Origin: Bacteroidales bacterium
GTDB taxonomy: Bacteria > Bacteroidota > Bacteroidia > Bacteroidales > UBA932
Reading direction: 5' to 3'
Length of the DNA: 64,000 nt
NCBI GenBank assembly: GCA_017443845.1
Contig: JAFSXX010000017.1
Location: forward strand, 1-64,000
Every line of letters starts with the position of its first letter. The stretch's first letter is position 1. The notes under the pieces are model-generated. The model was not told where the DNA came from, made no database searches, and saw only the letters and a program-made list of their open reading frames with translations. Shown here piece after piece: positions 1 through 8,137 of the stretch. A program made the translations under genes and the position numbers.

Positions 1-139
1 TCATCGGGCCAACCGTTTGCCGCCGGCTTCCTTCAGATTCCACCTCACGATGGACACCCTTGCCTTTGGCTGTAACCTTCCCACTATCAGGGCGGTTTGG
101 GGACTTGCACCCGTTAGAGTACGTTCGTGCTGGGCGAAC
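1..139 (-). mobile_element. Group II intron, 5' end (runs off the left edge)
   Basis: Read on the minus strand from 139 down, the sequence begins GTTCGCCCAGC and continues with GGGTGCAAGTCCC, GGCAAGGGTGTCC, GTGAGGTGGAATCTGAAGG and CCGGCGGCAAA. This order of blocks is what I know from domain I of bacterial group II introns that encode LtrA-type maturases. The expected GUGYG start reads GUUCG here. The insertion point lies a few bases past the stem-loop that follows the permease gene, as expected for class C introns, which insert behind terminator hairpins. Only the 5' 139 bases are in the window, so the reverse transcriptase, domains V/VI and 3' junction cannot be seen. Class assignment is inference from the insertion site. 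Confidence 0.72.
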
Positions 140-145
140 ATAGAG

Positions 146-168
146 AGAGCCTCCCGAAAGGAGGCTCT
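146..168 (-). terminator. Stem-loop after the efflux operon
   Basis: A 9-bp perfect stem (AGAGCCTCC with GGAGGCTCT) around a 5-base loop starts two bases beyond the stop codon of the ABC permease. The expected U-tract is replaced by a pyrimidine run followed directly by the group II intron, so this is probably a terminator whose tail was used as an intron target. Confidence 0.65.
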
Positions 169-170
169 TC

Positions 171-1388
171 TCATTCGTACCGCAGCGCATCGATAGGATT
201 CAGCCTCGAAGCCTTGCGGGCCGGATACCATCCGAAGAAGATACCGGTCACCGTACAGACGAGGAACGAAAGAATGATCGAGAAGGGCTGCACGGCCGTA
301 GGCATGTTGAAGAGGGATATGACCTTTGCGGCCACGACTCCCAGCAGCACCCCTATCAAGCCTCCCAGCACACTGATTATCACCGACTCAATAAGAAACT
401 GCCAAAGTATGTGGCGCCCCTTGGCGCCAATCGACATGCGAAGGCCGATCTCGCGGGTGCGCTCCGTCACCGAAACATACATAATGTTCATAATGCCGAT
501 ACCGCCCACGATAAGCGATATACCAGCCACGCAAGCCAGCAATACGGTAAGCATATCCATCACCGAAGACATCGTCTCCATCATCTCCTGCTGGGAACGG
601 ACATTGAAATCGTTGTCGTCGCCGATCTTGATACCGTGATTGGTCTGCAGGATGAGCGAAATCTCGTCTATCGCCTGGTCGGTGTACTCCTCGGAGATTG
701 CCGAGCAGGTGATGCCCTGGATATAGTTGATTGCCAGGATGCGCTTCTGGACCGTGGTGTAGGGCGCTATTATAAGGTCGTCCTGATCCATTCCCATAGA
801 GTTGTATCCGCGGCTCTGGAGTACTCCGATAATCTTCATCGGAGTCTTGTTGAAACGGATCACCTGCCCCAGGGGCTCGCTGCCGTCAGGGAAAAGTTCG
901 CTCACAACGGTGCTTCCCACCACGCAGACCTTTGCCGCGTGCTTTATGTCGCTGTCGGTAAATATCGAGCCGCTCTCGACCACATAACCGCGGATGTCGA
1001 GATAATCCTCGTTGACGCCGTACATCGTGGTCGGGGTATTGTTTGAGCCCTTGATGGCCTGCCCTGAAGCGGTCATAGTCGGAGTGATCTTGTCCACATA
1101 ACTCGCCTCCCGGACTATGCTCTCATAATCCTCCATCTTGAGGGTCTGCATGCTGGATCCGCTCTGGCGTACACCGCCGAAACGGCCGTTTCCGGGACTG
1201 ACCATAATCATATTGGAGCCCATCGAGCCGATCTCCTCGCGGATGCTCTGCTTCGATCCGGCACCGATCGCAAGCATAGCGATGACGGACGCTACGCCGA
1301 TGATGATGCCGAGCATTGTCAGAAAGCCGCGCGTCTTGTTGTTGAGAAGCGCCTTGACTGCTATCTTTATCAAATTGCCGAAATCCAT
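171..1388 (-). CDS. MacB-type ABC transporter permease
   Basis: This 405-residue permease would form the membrane part of a tripartite efflux pump with the ATPase, adaptor and TolC-like protein encoded just upstream. A first membrane helix lies near residues 20-42 (IIIGVASVIAMLAIGAG), followed by a long periplasmic MacB_PCD-like domain to about residue 270. The FtsX-type region with three helices covers about 285-395, and the protein ends in the family pattern GWYPARKASRLNPIDALRYE. In proteobacterial MacB the ATPase and permease are fused; here they are separate genes three bases apart, as is usual in Bacteroidetes. The substrate (macrolide, peptide or lipid) cannot be told from sequence. It is the last gene of its operon. 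Confidence 0.9.
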   Translation of the reverse strand: MDFGNLIKIAVKALLNNKTRGFLTMLGIIIGVASVIAMLAIGAGSKQSIREEIGSMGSNMIMVSPGNGRFGGVRQSGSSMQTLKMEDYESIVREASYVDKITPTMTASGQAIKGSNNTPTTMYGVNEDYLDIRGYVVESGSIFTDSDIKHAAKVCVVGSTVVSELFPDGSEPLGQVIRFNKTPMKIIGVLQSRGYNSMGMDQDDLIIAPYTTVQKRILAINYIQGITCSAISEEYTDQAIDEISLILQTNHGIKIGDDNDFNVRSQQEMMETMSSVMDMLTVLLACVAGISLIVGGIGIMNIMYVSVTERTREIGLRMSIGAKGRHILWQFLIESVIISVLGGLIGVLLGVVAAKVISLFNMPTAVQPFSIILSFLVCTVTGIFFGWYPARKASRLNPIDALRYE

Positions 1389-1391
1389 ACT

Positions 1392-2129
1392 CTAATCCTC
1401 CTCTTTCCAATTAGCGAGCACCTCGTCAGCCGATAATATATTCCCGTTGCGGACATCGGAGATGATTCTTCCGTCGCGCAGGGTGATGGTACGACTGCTG
1501 AACTGCTCCAAATCGGGATTATGGGTTACGAAAAGAATGGTCTTGCCCGCCTTGTGAAGCTTCTGGAAAAGGGAGAGGACCTCATACGACTTCTTGCTGT
1601 CGAGATTGCCGGTCGCCTCGTCGGCAAGGATGATGACGGGGTCGTTGACAAGGGCGCGGGCAATGGCGACCCTCTGCTGCTGGCCTCCCGAAAGCTGGTT
1701 GGACTTGTGCATCAGGCGGTCTTCCAGGCCCACCGCCATAAGCGCCTCGATGGCACGGCGACGACGCTCGGAAGCCGAGACGTCGCGGTTGTACATCAGC
1801 GGCAGCTCGACATTCTCCACCGAGGTGGTCTTCGGCAGCAGGTTGTAGTTCTGGAAGATGAAGCCGATCTTGCGGTTGCGAAGGGTGGCGCGCTCGTTCT
1901 TTCCCATATTGCGCACCGAAACGCCGTCGAGATAGTACTCACCCGAGGTAGGCACATCCAGACATCCCAGTATGTTGAGAAGCGTGGATTTGCCGGAGCC
2001 GCTGGAGCCCACTATGGTTACAAACTCGCCCGGGTCGATGGTGAACGAGAGCCCGCGCAGGGCGCGGACAACCTCGTCGCCCACAATGAACTCCCTTTTG
2101 AGACCTTCGGTCCTTATTATCTCGCTCAT
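1392..2129 (-). CDS. ABC transporter ATP-binding protein (MacB/LolD type)
   Basis: This 245-residue ATPase should power the adjacent MacB-type permease from the cytoplasm. Walker A is GSSGSGKST near residue 42, the signature is LSGGQQQR near 145, and Walker B with the catalytic glutamate reads [13 protein letters not shown]. The usual DEPTGNLD has an alanine in place of proline, a mild deviation. The LNILGCLD and [11 protein letters not shown] segments are typical of the MacB/LolD/FtsE branch, not of importers. It starts one base after the adaptor gene stops and ends three bases before the permease, so all are probably cotranscribed. Confidence 0.93.
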   Translation of the reverse strand: MSEIIRTEGLKREFIVGDEVVRALRGLSFTIDPGEFVTIVGSSGSGKSTLLNILGCLDVPTSGEYYLDGVSVRNMGKNERATLRNRKIGFIFQNYNLLPKTTSVENVELPLMYNRDVSASERRRRAIEALMAVGLEDRLMHKSNQLSGGQQQRVAIARALVNDPVIILADEATGNLDSKKSYEVLSLFQKLHKAGKTILFVTHNPDLEQFSSRTITLRDGRIISDVRNGNILSADEVLANWKEED

Positions 2130-3314
2130 CTACTTGGTCCTCTTGTTCTCGCCGCGCTCGGGACGCTTCGGCATAAAGGGATTGTTACTGCCCTGCTGAG
2201 ATTTGGTTTCGGCCTGTTTTACCGTCTTGGAGCTGACCAGCTTGGTACCGGTGACTACCCGGTCGCCCTCATTGAGACCGGAAACAATTTCGGTAAGGAC
2301 TCCGTCAGTAACTCCGGTTGTCACCTCGACCGGCATCAGTTTCCCGTCAGGCTCCTGGCGCCATACGCAATTCTCGGGAGTCTGCCCGTCGAAACCTTCG
2401 GGGGTAAAGCGCAGGGCACGGACCGGAACGGCGAGGATGTCCTGCTTGTCGAGAGTGTAGATGGTCACACTCGCAGTAAGGCCGGGCTTGAGCTTGAGGT
2501 CGGGATTGGGAGCGTCGATGACCACTTCGTAGGTAACCACGTTCGAAGTCGTGGTAGCCTGCAGGCGGACCTGGGTGACGGTACCGCTGAAGATATCCTC
2601 AGGATATGCATCCACAGTAAAATCCACCCTCTGTCCCTCGAGCACTTCTCCGATATCGGCCTCGTCCACTGTCGCTATCACCCTCATCGCCTTGAGATCC
2701 TCGGCGATGGTGAACAGGGTCGGCGTGCTGAAGCCTGAAGCCACAGTCTGCCCTTCATCCACCGCGCGGTTGAGAACCACGCCGTTGATGGGAGAATAGA
2801 TCCTGGCATAGCCGATATTGGTCTGGGCCCTCTTGTATGAGGCCTGTGCCTGCTGATAGGCGTATTTGCTGCGCTGGTAGGAGTAGAGAGCGCTCTCGTA
2901 CTCCGAATCGCTCACATATCCGTCGTCGTGCAAACCCTTCGAGCGGTTATATGCCGACTCCTGATACTGGAACTCGGCCTTGGCCGAATTGAGGTTCGCC
3001 AGGGATGATTCCAGTTCCGACTGGAGTACCGAACGGTCGAGTTCGGCGATGAGCTGGCCCGCCTTCACCTCGGAGTTGAAATCAACATAAATCTTGGAAA
3101 TGATGCCTGATACCTGGGTACCCACATCCACTGTGGAGATCGGCTCCACGGTACCGGTGGCAGTCACGCTGCTCGAGATGCGCGTAGGGGCCATCACGGT
3201 GGTCTGGTAAGTGAGGACCTGCTTCTCCTTGCGGCCGAAAATCAGATAAACCGCCGCTGCCGCGATTATGACGGCGACGCAGGTCCAGAGTATGGTTTTT
3301 GTGCTCTTTTTCAT
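2130..3314 (-). CDS. MacA-like periplasmic adaptor (HlyD family)
   Basis: This 394-residue membrane-fusion protein would bridge the inner-membrane ABC permease and the TolC-like channel. An N-terminal anchor helix lies at about residues 8-26. A biotinyl-lipoyl half-motif (GTQVSGIISKIYVDFNSEVK) near 65-85 is followed by an alpha-helical hairpin rich in Gln and Ala (about 95-165), the second lipoyl half (ARIYSPINGVVLNRAVDEGQ) and beta-barrel and membrane-proximal domains. The tail is Lys/Arg rich. Its ATG overlaps the stop of the TolC-like gene in a TAATG arrangement, indicating translational coupling. Confidence 0.92.
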   Translation of the reverse strand: MKKSTKTILWTCVAVIIAAAAVYLIFGRKEKQVLTYQTTVMAPTRISSSVTATGTVEPISTVDVGTQVSGIISKIYVDFNSEVKAGQLIAELDRSVLQSELESSLANLNSAKAEFQYQESAYNRSKGLHDDGYVSDSEYESALYSYQRSKYAYQQAQASYKRAQTNIGYARIYSPINGVVLNRAVDEGQTVASGFSTPTLFTIAEDLKAMRVIATVDEADIGEVLEGQRVDFTVDAYPEDIFSGTVTQVRLQATTTSNVVTYEVVIDAPNPDLKLKPGLTASVTIYTLDKQDILAVPVRALRFTPEGFDGQTPENCVWRQEPDGKLMPVEVTTGVTDGVLTEIVSGLNEGDRVVTGTKLVSSKTVKQAETKSQQGSNNPFMPKRPERGENKRTK

Positions 3315-4663
3315 TATAGTTCGATGGGTTCATTCATATATCGACCGAGGACCTTTATGGCAAGGACAGCCTGATACTTGGCCTGAAGTTGCTGCGAAAG
3401 CGCAGCGATGTAGTTATTCTTTTCGTTGAGCAGATCAACAGCCGTCACCGCTCCGCGCTCGAACTGTCCCTGCACTATTTCGTAACTTTTCTCGGAGGCT
3501 TCACGCTGCTCGGTAGCGGCGAGGAACTTCTGCCGTGCCGAGAGAGCGTCGTTGCGGAGTGTCTCGAGGGTATTGAGAAGCTGCTTCTCAGTACTGGAAT
3601 ACTGAAGTTCGCTGGCCCGGTTCTGGAGTTTGGCCTTAGCCACGTTGCTGCGGACCTGTTTGCCGTTGAAGATGGGCACGCTCAAGTTCAGGCCGATCCC
3701 CTCATTGCGGCCCTGCGCGAGCCTGGTACCGTAATTCTCGCCGAGCTGGGCCGAGGTCGAGGCGCTGGCGCTCACAGAGAGCGAGGGGAGGTACGCTCCC
3801 TTCGCGATTTCCACCGCCAGTTCAGACGATTCCACTGCAAGGCGGCTGCTCTTCATACCCGGAAGATCTTCAAGGGCTGTCCCGTAAATCTCCTCGAGGT
3901 CAGGGATGGCAGCATAGGTCACATCATCGGCTATGTCGGGATATATAATGTCAAAATTCTCGGCCATTCCGAGCTCCAGAAGCTGCTTCAGCTGCAGTTT
4001 GGCCGTCGAAAGGGCATTCTCGGCCGATACCACCTGATATGTGGAGGAAGCATACTCCGATTTGAGCTGGGCCACCGCACCTTTAGTGAGCGAACCGGCC
4101 TTCATCAGGGCTTCTCCCCTCTCGTACTGCGTACGCGAGAGCTGCTCACCGTCACGGGCTATCTGCAGCTGTTCCATACAGTACATCACCTGCAGATAGG
4201 CCTGGGCTACAGATATCTCCAGATCAATTTTGGTCTGCTCAAGATCGTAGCCCGCCGCCTCGCCCTCAAGCGTCTGCTGACGGACGGCATTGCGAAGCCG
4301 GCTGCCTTGATATAGCGAATAACCCGAGTTGAGGCCGAAATTTGTACCGACCGTCTTGCCCGGGAGCCCGGCATTGATTCCGGAGGAGAAGTTCAGTGTG
4401 GGGAGCATCTGCCCCTTTGCCTGCTCGAGCGAGATATCTGCGGTCTCCTTGTTAATCTGCTGCGAAAGTACCTGGAGGCTGTTCTCCATCGCGTAATCGA
4501 TGCATTGCCTAAGGGTCCAGGGGGCAGCCAGGAGTTCAGGCTCCACGGTGCGTATGACGCCAACGGGATTGAGGTCTTGTGCAAAAACAGAGGACATCGC
4601 TCCAGAAAGCGACGCCCCTGCGATAAATGTCAAAGCAAATGTGTAAAAAGTGCCTTTAGCCAT
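3314..4663 (-). CDS. TolC-family outer-membrane efflux protein
   Basis: This 449-residue protein is the probable outer-membrane duct of the MacAB-type pump downstream. It has a signal sequence ending near AMSSVFAQ and then the TolC start pattern WTLRQCIDYAMENSLQV. Two similar halves of long helices follow, with the family landmarks AQAYLQVMY, QYERGEALMKAGS, and late in the protein ERGAVTAVDLLNEKNNYIAA. Length is normal for the family. It lies 6 bases after the DUF4890 gene and overlaps the adaptor gene by one base. Confidence 0.92.
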   Translation of the reverse strand: MAKGTFYTFALTFIAGASLSGAMSSVFAQDLNPVGVIRTVEPELLAAPWTLRQCIDYAMENSLQVLSQQINKETADISLEQAKGQMLPTLNFSSGINAGLPGKTVGTNFGLNSGYSLYQGSRLRNAVRQQTLEGEAAGYDLEQTKIDLEISVAQAYLQVMYCMEQLQIARDGEQLSRTQYERGEALMKAGSLTKGAVAQLKSEYASSTYQVVSAENALSTAKLQLKQLLELGMAENFDIIYPDIADDVTYAAIPDLEEIYGTALEDLPGMKSSRLAVESSELAVEIAKGAYLPSLSVSASASTSAQLGENYGTRLAQGRNEGIGLNLSVPIFNGKQVRSNVAKAKLQNRASELQYSSTEKQLLNTLETLRNDALSARQKFLAATEQREASEKSYEIVQGQFERGAVTAVDLLNEKNNYIAALSQQLQAKYQAVLAIKVLGRYMNEPIEL

Positions 4664-4669
4664 TATTTA

Positions 4670-5338
4670 TTATTTAACTTCGTTGCTGTTTCTGTGACCG
4701 CCACGGCCGTCCCTTCCGTTACGCCCGCCGTTGTCCTTAACGTCATTCTCGCGGCGTTCGCGCTGTTCCTTCATACGGAGTTCGCGCTCGACCGCCTCTT
4801 TAGCCTCCATCTCCTCCCACTTGGCATACTGCTCGGGAGTGAGGATTTTCTTGTACTTCTTGGCGGTAGCCTCGTGGCGCTCCTGTTCGGCTGCCCGGCG
4901 CTCTTCCATACGCTCCTTCATCCTGGCCTGCATCTCCGCGCGCTGCTCTTCGGTCATCTGGGGACGCTCGTCACGGTTGCCTCCGTCGCGACGCTGACGC
5001 ATCTCTGGATTGCCATCGCCGGGGCGGCGCATTCCGCCGTCCATCCTGGGGCCGCCGAAGGTCCCTTCCTCCATCTGCTCGTTGTAGAGGCCGAGATGAT
5101 ATTTATAGATTTTCTTGTACTGCTTGTCGCTGAGTCCAAGGGATTCTTTGAGACGGTCCGCCGTGCGGGTCGCCATCTTTTCGGGGGTCATCTGCTCGCG
5201 CTGGCCACGGCCGCGTTCGCCGCGGTGACGCTGCTGGTAGTTCTGTTCCCTGGAATCCTGACGGTCCTGGGCTGAGATATTCTGCGGGACTGCGGCCAGA
5301 ATGAGGGCCGCGCCAATGAGTGTTAGAATACGTTTCAT
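4670..5338 (-). CDS. DUF4890 / Spy-like periplasmic protein
   Basis: This is a 222-residue exported protein with a clear signal peptide (MKRILTLIGAALILAAVPQ, cleavage near ISAQD). The mature part is extremely rich in Arg, Glu, Gln and Met. It has two short repeats resembling the LTxxQ elements of CpxP/Spy proteins: a LGLSDKQYKKIYKY segment near 68 and a LTPEQYAKWEEMEA segment near 168. Such proteins are periplasmic and are linked to envelope stress in other bacteria; that role is inference here. As first gene of the efflux operon it fits an envelope-stress module. The Gly/Arg/Asn-rich tail is low complexity. Confidence 0.75.
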   Translation of the reverse strand: MKRILTLIGAALILAAVPQNISAQDRQDSREQNYQQRHRGERGRGQREQMTPEKMATRTADRLKESLGLSDKQYKKIYKYHLGLYNEQMEEGTFGGPRMDGGMRRPGDGNPEMRQRRDGGNRDERPQMTEEQRAEMQARMKERMEERRAAEQERHEATAKKYKKILTPEQYAKWEEMEAKEAVERELRMKEQRERRENDVKDNGGRNGRDGRGGHRNSNEVK

Positions 5339-5402
5339 AGTGTTCTATAATGCTTTATTTCGTTTGCTATTACAAATATTTGACCAAAAAAAGGCCAAAA
5401 GG

Positions 5403-5432
5403 TTTAATTCCCGAAAAAACTTCTTATCTTTG
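5403..5432 (+). promoter_or_regulatory. Promoter of tRNA-Thr
   Basis: A perfect Bacteroidetes -7 box TATCTTTG lies at 5425-5432, 16 bases before the tRNA. The -33 element is weak (TTTA at 5403-5406, 18-bp spacer). Confidence 0.6.
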
Positions 5433-5448
5433 CCGTCTCGATATCAAA

Positions 5449-5521
5449 GCCACTTTAGCTCAGTCGGTAGAGCAGCGCATTCGTAATGCGCAGGTCGTCA
5501 GTTCGAGCCTGATGAGTGGCT
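5449..5521 (+). tRNA. tRNA-Thr (anticodon CGT)
   Basis: The 73-base sequence folds as a cloverleaf. The acceptor stem is GCCACTT with GAGTGGC, the D arm GCTC/GAGC, and the anticodon stem GCGCA/TGCGC closes a TTCGTAA loop giving anticodon CGT. The T arm contains the GTTCGAGCC motif. CCA is not encoded. The 3' end is part of a 27-bp inverted repeat with the sequence immediately downstream. Confidence 0.96.
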
Positions 5522-5571
5522 CTAATAACAAATAGGCAGCAATGTGCTGCCTATTTGTTATTAGAGCCACT
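5515..5571 (+). repeat. 27-bp perfect inverted repeat spanning the tRNA-Thr 3' end
   Basis: Bases 5515-5541 are perfectly complementary to 5545-5571, with only ATG (5542-5544) between. The left arm includes the last seven bases of the tRNA, so the transcript could pair the acceptor 3' strand with downstream RNA. No T-run follows, so it is not a canonical terminator. Confidence 0.85.
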
Positions 5572-5594
5572 GACGTGGCACCCATTTTTACGGG

Positions 5595-5747
5595 TTCGTG
5601 AGTAAAACCGACTCGCCTACTCACCAAAGGGAGTCCAAGGATCATTTCGTAAGCAAAACGGTAGCGTACGCTCACGAAGGAGTGCTCAGGTGGCTGTTCG
5701 TGAGCAAAACCAATGCTGGCGCTCACCGCTCCGCTTGCAGAATCAGA
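5595..5747. repeat. Three degenerate 51-bp tandem repeats with internal stem-loops
   Basis: The motif TTCGTRAG recurs at exactly 51-bp spacing (5595, 5646, 5697). Each unit is followed by YAAAAC and then an inverted copy, so each can form a stem: 5598-5604 with 5618-5624, 5646-5654 with 5670-5678 (one mismatch), and 5700-5705 with 5721-5726. The period is 17 codons, and both strands stay open across it, but the minus-strand frame continues antisense through the tRNA. I regard it as a non-coding repeat; the last unit overlaps the end of the next gene. Confidence 0.7.
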
Positions 5748-6198
5748 AGGTCAGGGAGAGGCCGGTGGGGCTGTATTTCAGGAGGAGATGGTCGTTGAGG
5801 CGTTTCTGGGCCTTTAACATATTGAACTCATTGATAAGAGTCCATATACCTCCGACGGCTGTCACAATCTCGCCGACGCCTAAAATGGCGACGCCGGGAG
5901 CGCCGAGAGAAACGTTACCATACGAATCCTGTTCGCCTGTAGCTGCGCCCACAAGGACTCCGACGAAACTGACACCGACGCCGGAAAGGGTGGTAATCAA
6001 TGCATTCCTGCGCGAAATGAGACGATCGTTCTGCTCACTGAGAAGACGGGCATATTCCATATTCCACATCGCTTCGCTCTCCTGGAGCATCTTGGCTTGT
6101 TCCGAACCGGGATCCTGCGGCTGAGGATTGATAAGCTGGGCATTTGACACCACCGAAGATGATATCAAAATGAATAAGACAAATAATAATCTTTTCAT
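5743..6198 (-). CDS. Exported protein of unknown function
   Basis: I do not recognise this 151-residue protein. The start at 6198 is chosen because it gives a clean signal peptide (MKRLLFVLFILISSSVVSNA, cleavage before QLINP); the frame is open further upstream without coding character. A polar helix (about 30-62, rich in Glu, Met and Arg) is followed by two hydrophobic segments, about 70-85 (GVGVSFVGVLVGAATG) and 98-115 (GVAILGVGEIVTAVGGIW), then a short basic tail. It may be a small inner-membrane or periplasmic protein. The gene end lies in the 51-bp repeat block. Confidence 0.65.
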   Translation of the reverse strand: MKRLLFVLFILISSSVVSNAQLINPQPQDPGSEQAKMLQESEAMWNMEYARLLSEQNDRLISRRNALITTLSGVGVSFVGVLVGAATGEQDSYGNVSLGAPGVAILGVGEIVTAVGGIWTLINEFNMLKAQKRLNDHLLLKYSPTGLSLTF

Positions 6199-6286
6199 AA
6201 TCGCTGGTTTAATAATTACCGGCAATTTAACTCTTTTTGGATTATTCTGCAAACAAAGCCTCAGAATCGGATATAAACAGCCCCAT

Positions 6287-7567
6287 TCAGGCTTCAGTGC
6301 AGCTGTAGCCGGCGGCTTCCACTGCTTTGACGATAGCGGCGGGGGCGGCGTCGCCCTCAACGGAAGCTGTGCCGGAGGCCAGATCGACAGTGACCGAAGA
6401 GACGCCTTCGACTGCGGAGACCGCGCGCTCCACATTGGCCTTGCAATGGTTGCAGGCCATTCCTTTGACTTTGTAAGTTTTCATTTTGGATTCTGTTTCG
6501 TGAATATCGTGGTCGTGGTGATGTCCGCCGCCGCATAGGCGGGAGACCAGTGCCCTTATAAGCAGCAGCACAAGGAGTATCGTCGAAGCTATCTGCCACC
6601 AGGGCGTATCGGAGGCCTCATCGTGGCAGCAGCTCGAATGGAAGGTCTGCGAGAGATGCGAGGTGAACCATTCGGAGGGCAGCAGGGCATCGGTCAGCAG
6701 ACCGAATCCGATGGCGCCGATAATAATGGAGGCCAGATAAATAGCCAGAGATTTGCGACCGAGGGTCTTGCCAAGGATAAGCATCGAGGCTATGTTGGTG
6801 GCCGGGCCCGCCATCAGGAAGACCAGCGCCGCACCTGGGCTCAGCCCCTTGAGCATCAGGGCCGCCGCAATGGGGATCGAGCCTGTTGCGCAGACATACA
6901 TCGGCACGGCGATAAGCAGCACTATCAGCATATTGAGGAGCGGCGAGCTCGCATATGTGGTGAAGAAATCATCCGGCACGAAGATGGTGATAAGGCCGGC
7001 CAGCACCAGGCCGATCACCAGCCAGCGGCCGATATCCTCTATCATATCGCCGAAACCGTAGCGCAGGGCCTCAGCCATCTTCGCGCCGAAGGAACGCTTC
7101 GGTGCGTCAGCCGGACGGGAGGGCATTTCAGCGGCCCCGACCGGTGCCGGGTCCCCCTCTTCCCTGCGGGCCGAGACATTGGCTGCGATCCCGCCGAAAA
7201 AGCCGGTCACCATTGCGACCAGGGGGCGCAGGATGGCGAAGGCCGGACCGAAAACCGACCAGGTTGCCGCTATCGAATCGACTCCGGTCTGGGGCGTGGC
7301 AATCAGGAAAGAGGTCACCGCACCCTTCGAGGCCCCCTCCTTCCGCATCGAGACGGCGGTGGGAATCACGCCGCAGGAGCACAGGGGCAGCGGGATGCCG
7401 AACAGGATGCTCAGCAGCACCGACTTGACATCGTTGCCGCCGAGCCATTTCCGGTAGAGATGCTGTGGGACGAAGGCGTGGAGCAGACCGGCTATGAAGA
7501 AGCCGAGCAGCAGATATGGCGCCATCTCCTCGAGCAGATATATGAATGGCATTATGTATTCTTTCAT
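6287..7567 (-). CDS. SO_0444-type permease with C-terminal HMA metal-binding domain
   Basis: This 426-residue protein is a COG0701-type permease, probably exporting Cu or Zn across the inner membrane. It has about eight helices in two halves. The first half carries the family motif PLCSCGVIP near residue 60; the second carries AVPMYVCATGSIPIAAA and FLMAGPATNIASM. A histidine-rich loop (HHHDHDIHE, about 350) leads to a full heavy-metal-associated domain with GMACNHC, whose two cysteines bind soft metal ions in this family. Fusion of permease and HMA domain is known for this family. Its neighbours are a MarR/OhrR regulator, a peroxidase and a ferritin, consistent with metal and oxidative stress. 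The exact metal is not determined by sequence. Confidence 0.88.
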   Translation of the reverse strand: MKEYIMPFIYLLEEMAPYLLLGFFIAGLLHAFVPQHLYRKWLGGNDVKSVLLSILFGIPLPLCSCGVIPTAVSMRKEGASKGAVTSFLIATPQTGVDSIAATWSVFGPAFAILRPLVAMVTGFFGGIAANVSARREEGDPAPVGAAEMPSRPADAPKRSFGAKMAEALRYGFGDMIEDIGRWLVIGLVLAGLITIFVPDDFFTTYASSPLLNMLIVLLIAVPMYVCATGSIPIAAALMLKGLSPGAALVFLMAGPATNIASMLILGKTLGRKSLAIYLASIIIGAIGFGLLTDALLPSEWFTSHLSQTFHSSCCHDEASDTPWWQIASTILLVLLLIRALVSRLCGGGHHHDHDIHETESKMKTYKVKGMACNHCKANVERAVSAVEGVSSVTVDLASGTASVEGDAAPAAIVKAVEAAGYSCTEA

Positions 7568-7684
7568 ATCCGAAGCGTTTTTACAGATTCTGCCGTAAAA
7601 TTAATGCCACTCCGCAAAAAATGCCATCCCAATTAATGTGGATTTTTCTGAAAGATAGCCACCACGGGCTTTCAGACGCTTACG

Positions 7685-8137
7685 TCACTCCGAAACGGTT
7701 TCGGCCGAGAGAGTGTAGATAAGCGAATCCAGCGTAGCGGCGAGATTTTCGAACTCGGCGGGGGCAAGTTCATTGCAGGTGATGGCGCAGGCCATCTCGA
7801 AGGGGATTCCGGAAGCCTCGGGTTCCATCGCCTTCCCCTTTTCGGTGAGCGATACGATAACCTGACGGGTATCGACCTCTCCCCTGCGGCGCGAGACTAT
7901 GCCCATCTCCTCCATGCGTTTGAGAAGCGGAGTGACGGTATTTGTCTCCAGATAAAGCCGCTTGGCGATATCATTGACCGGCTGGCAGTCCTGCTCCCAG
8001 AGAACCATCAGCACGAGGTACTGCGGATAGGTAACACCGAGCCGGCTGAGCATCGGGCGATAAGCCTGAGTTATCAGCCGGCTGACGGTATAGAACCTGA
8101 AACAGAGCTGGTTGTCCAGCTTGAGCTGCTCGTACAT
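7685..8137 (-). CDS. OhrR-like MarR-family peroxide sensor
   Basis: The 150-residue protein has the winged-helix MarR fold. The start at 8137 is chosen because the sequence from MYEQLKLDNQLCFRFY matches the OhrR N-terminus, including a cysteine at position 12 in the place of the redox-active Cys of OhrR. The YPQYLVLMVLWE segment and LYLETNTVTPLLKRMEEMG recognition helix follow, then the wing DTRQVIVSLTEKG. In OhrR, oxidation of the N-terminal Cys releases DNA and derepresses peroxidase genes. Its ATG overlaps the peroxidase stop codon (TAATG), so it probably controls its own operon. Confidence 0.9.
   Translation of the reverse strand: MYEQLKLDNQLCFRFYTVSRLITQAYRPMLSRLGVTYPQYLVLMVLWEQDCQPVNDIAKRLYLETNTVTPLLKRMEEMGIVSRRRGEVDTRQVIVSLTEKGKAMEPEASGIPFEMACAITCNELAPAEFENLAATLDSLIYTLSAETVSE

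Noticed and set aside
1..231. Open frame of 76 codons on the minus strand at the left edge
   Set aside because: It runs from the permease gene through the hairpin into intron-like RNA sequence; no protein features.
1521..2738. 405-codon plus-strand frame opposite the ABC ATPase and adaptor
   Set aside because: Shadow frame caused by GC-rich third positions; the opposite strand has clear conserved motifs.
4505..5275. 256-codon plus-strand frame with hydrophobic stretches
   Set aside because: Antisense to the TolC-like and DUF4890 genes; the hydrophobicity mirrors Glu/Arg-rich codons on the other strand.
5460..5726. 88-codon minus-strand frame over the 51-bp repeats
   Set aside because: It continues antisense through the whole tRNA-Thr, so it is better explained by repeats without stops than by a real protein.
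5595..5747. CRISPR array
   Set aside because: Only three degenerate units with no conserved repeat/spacer division and no cas genes in the window.
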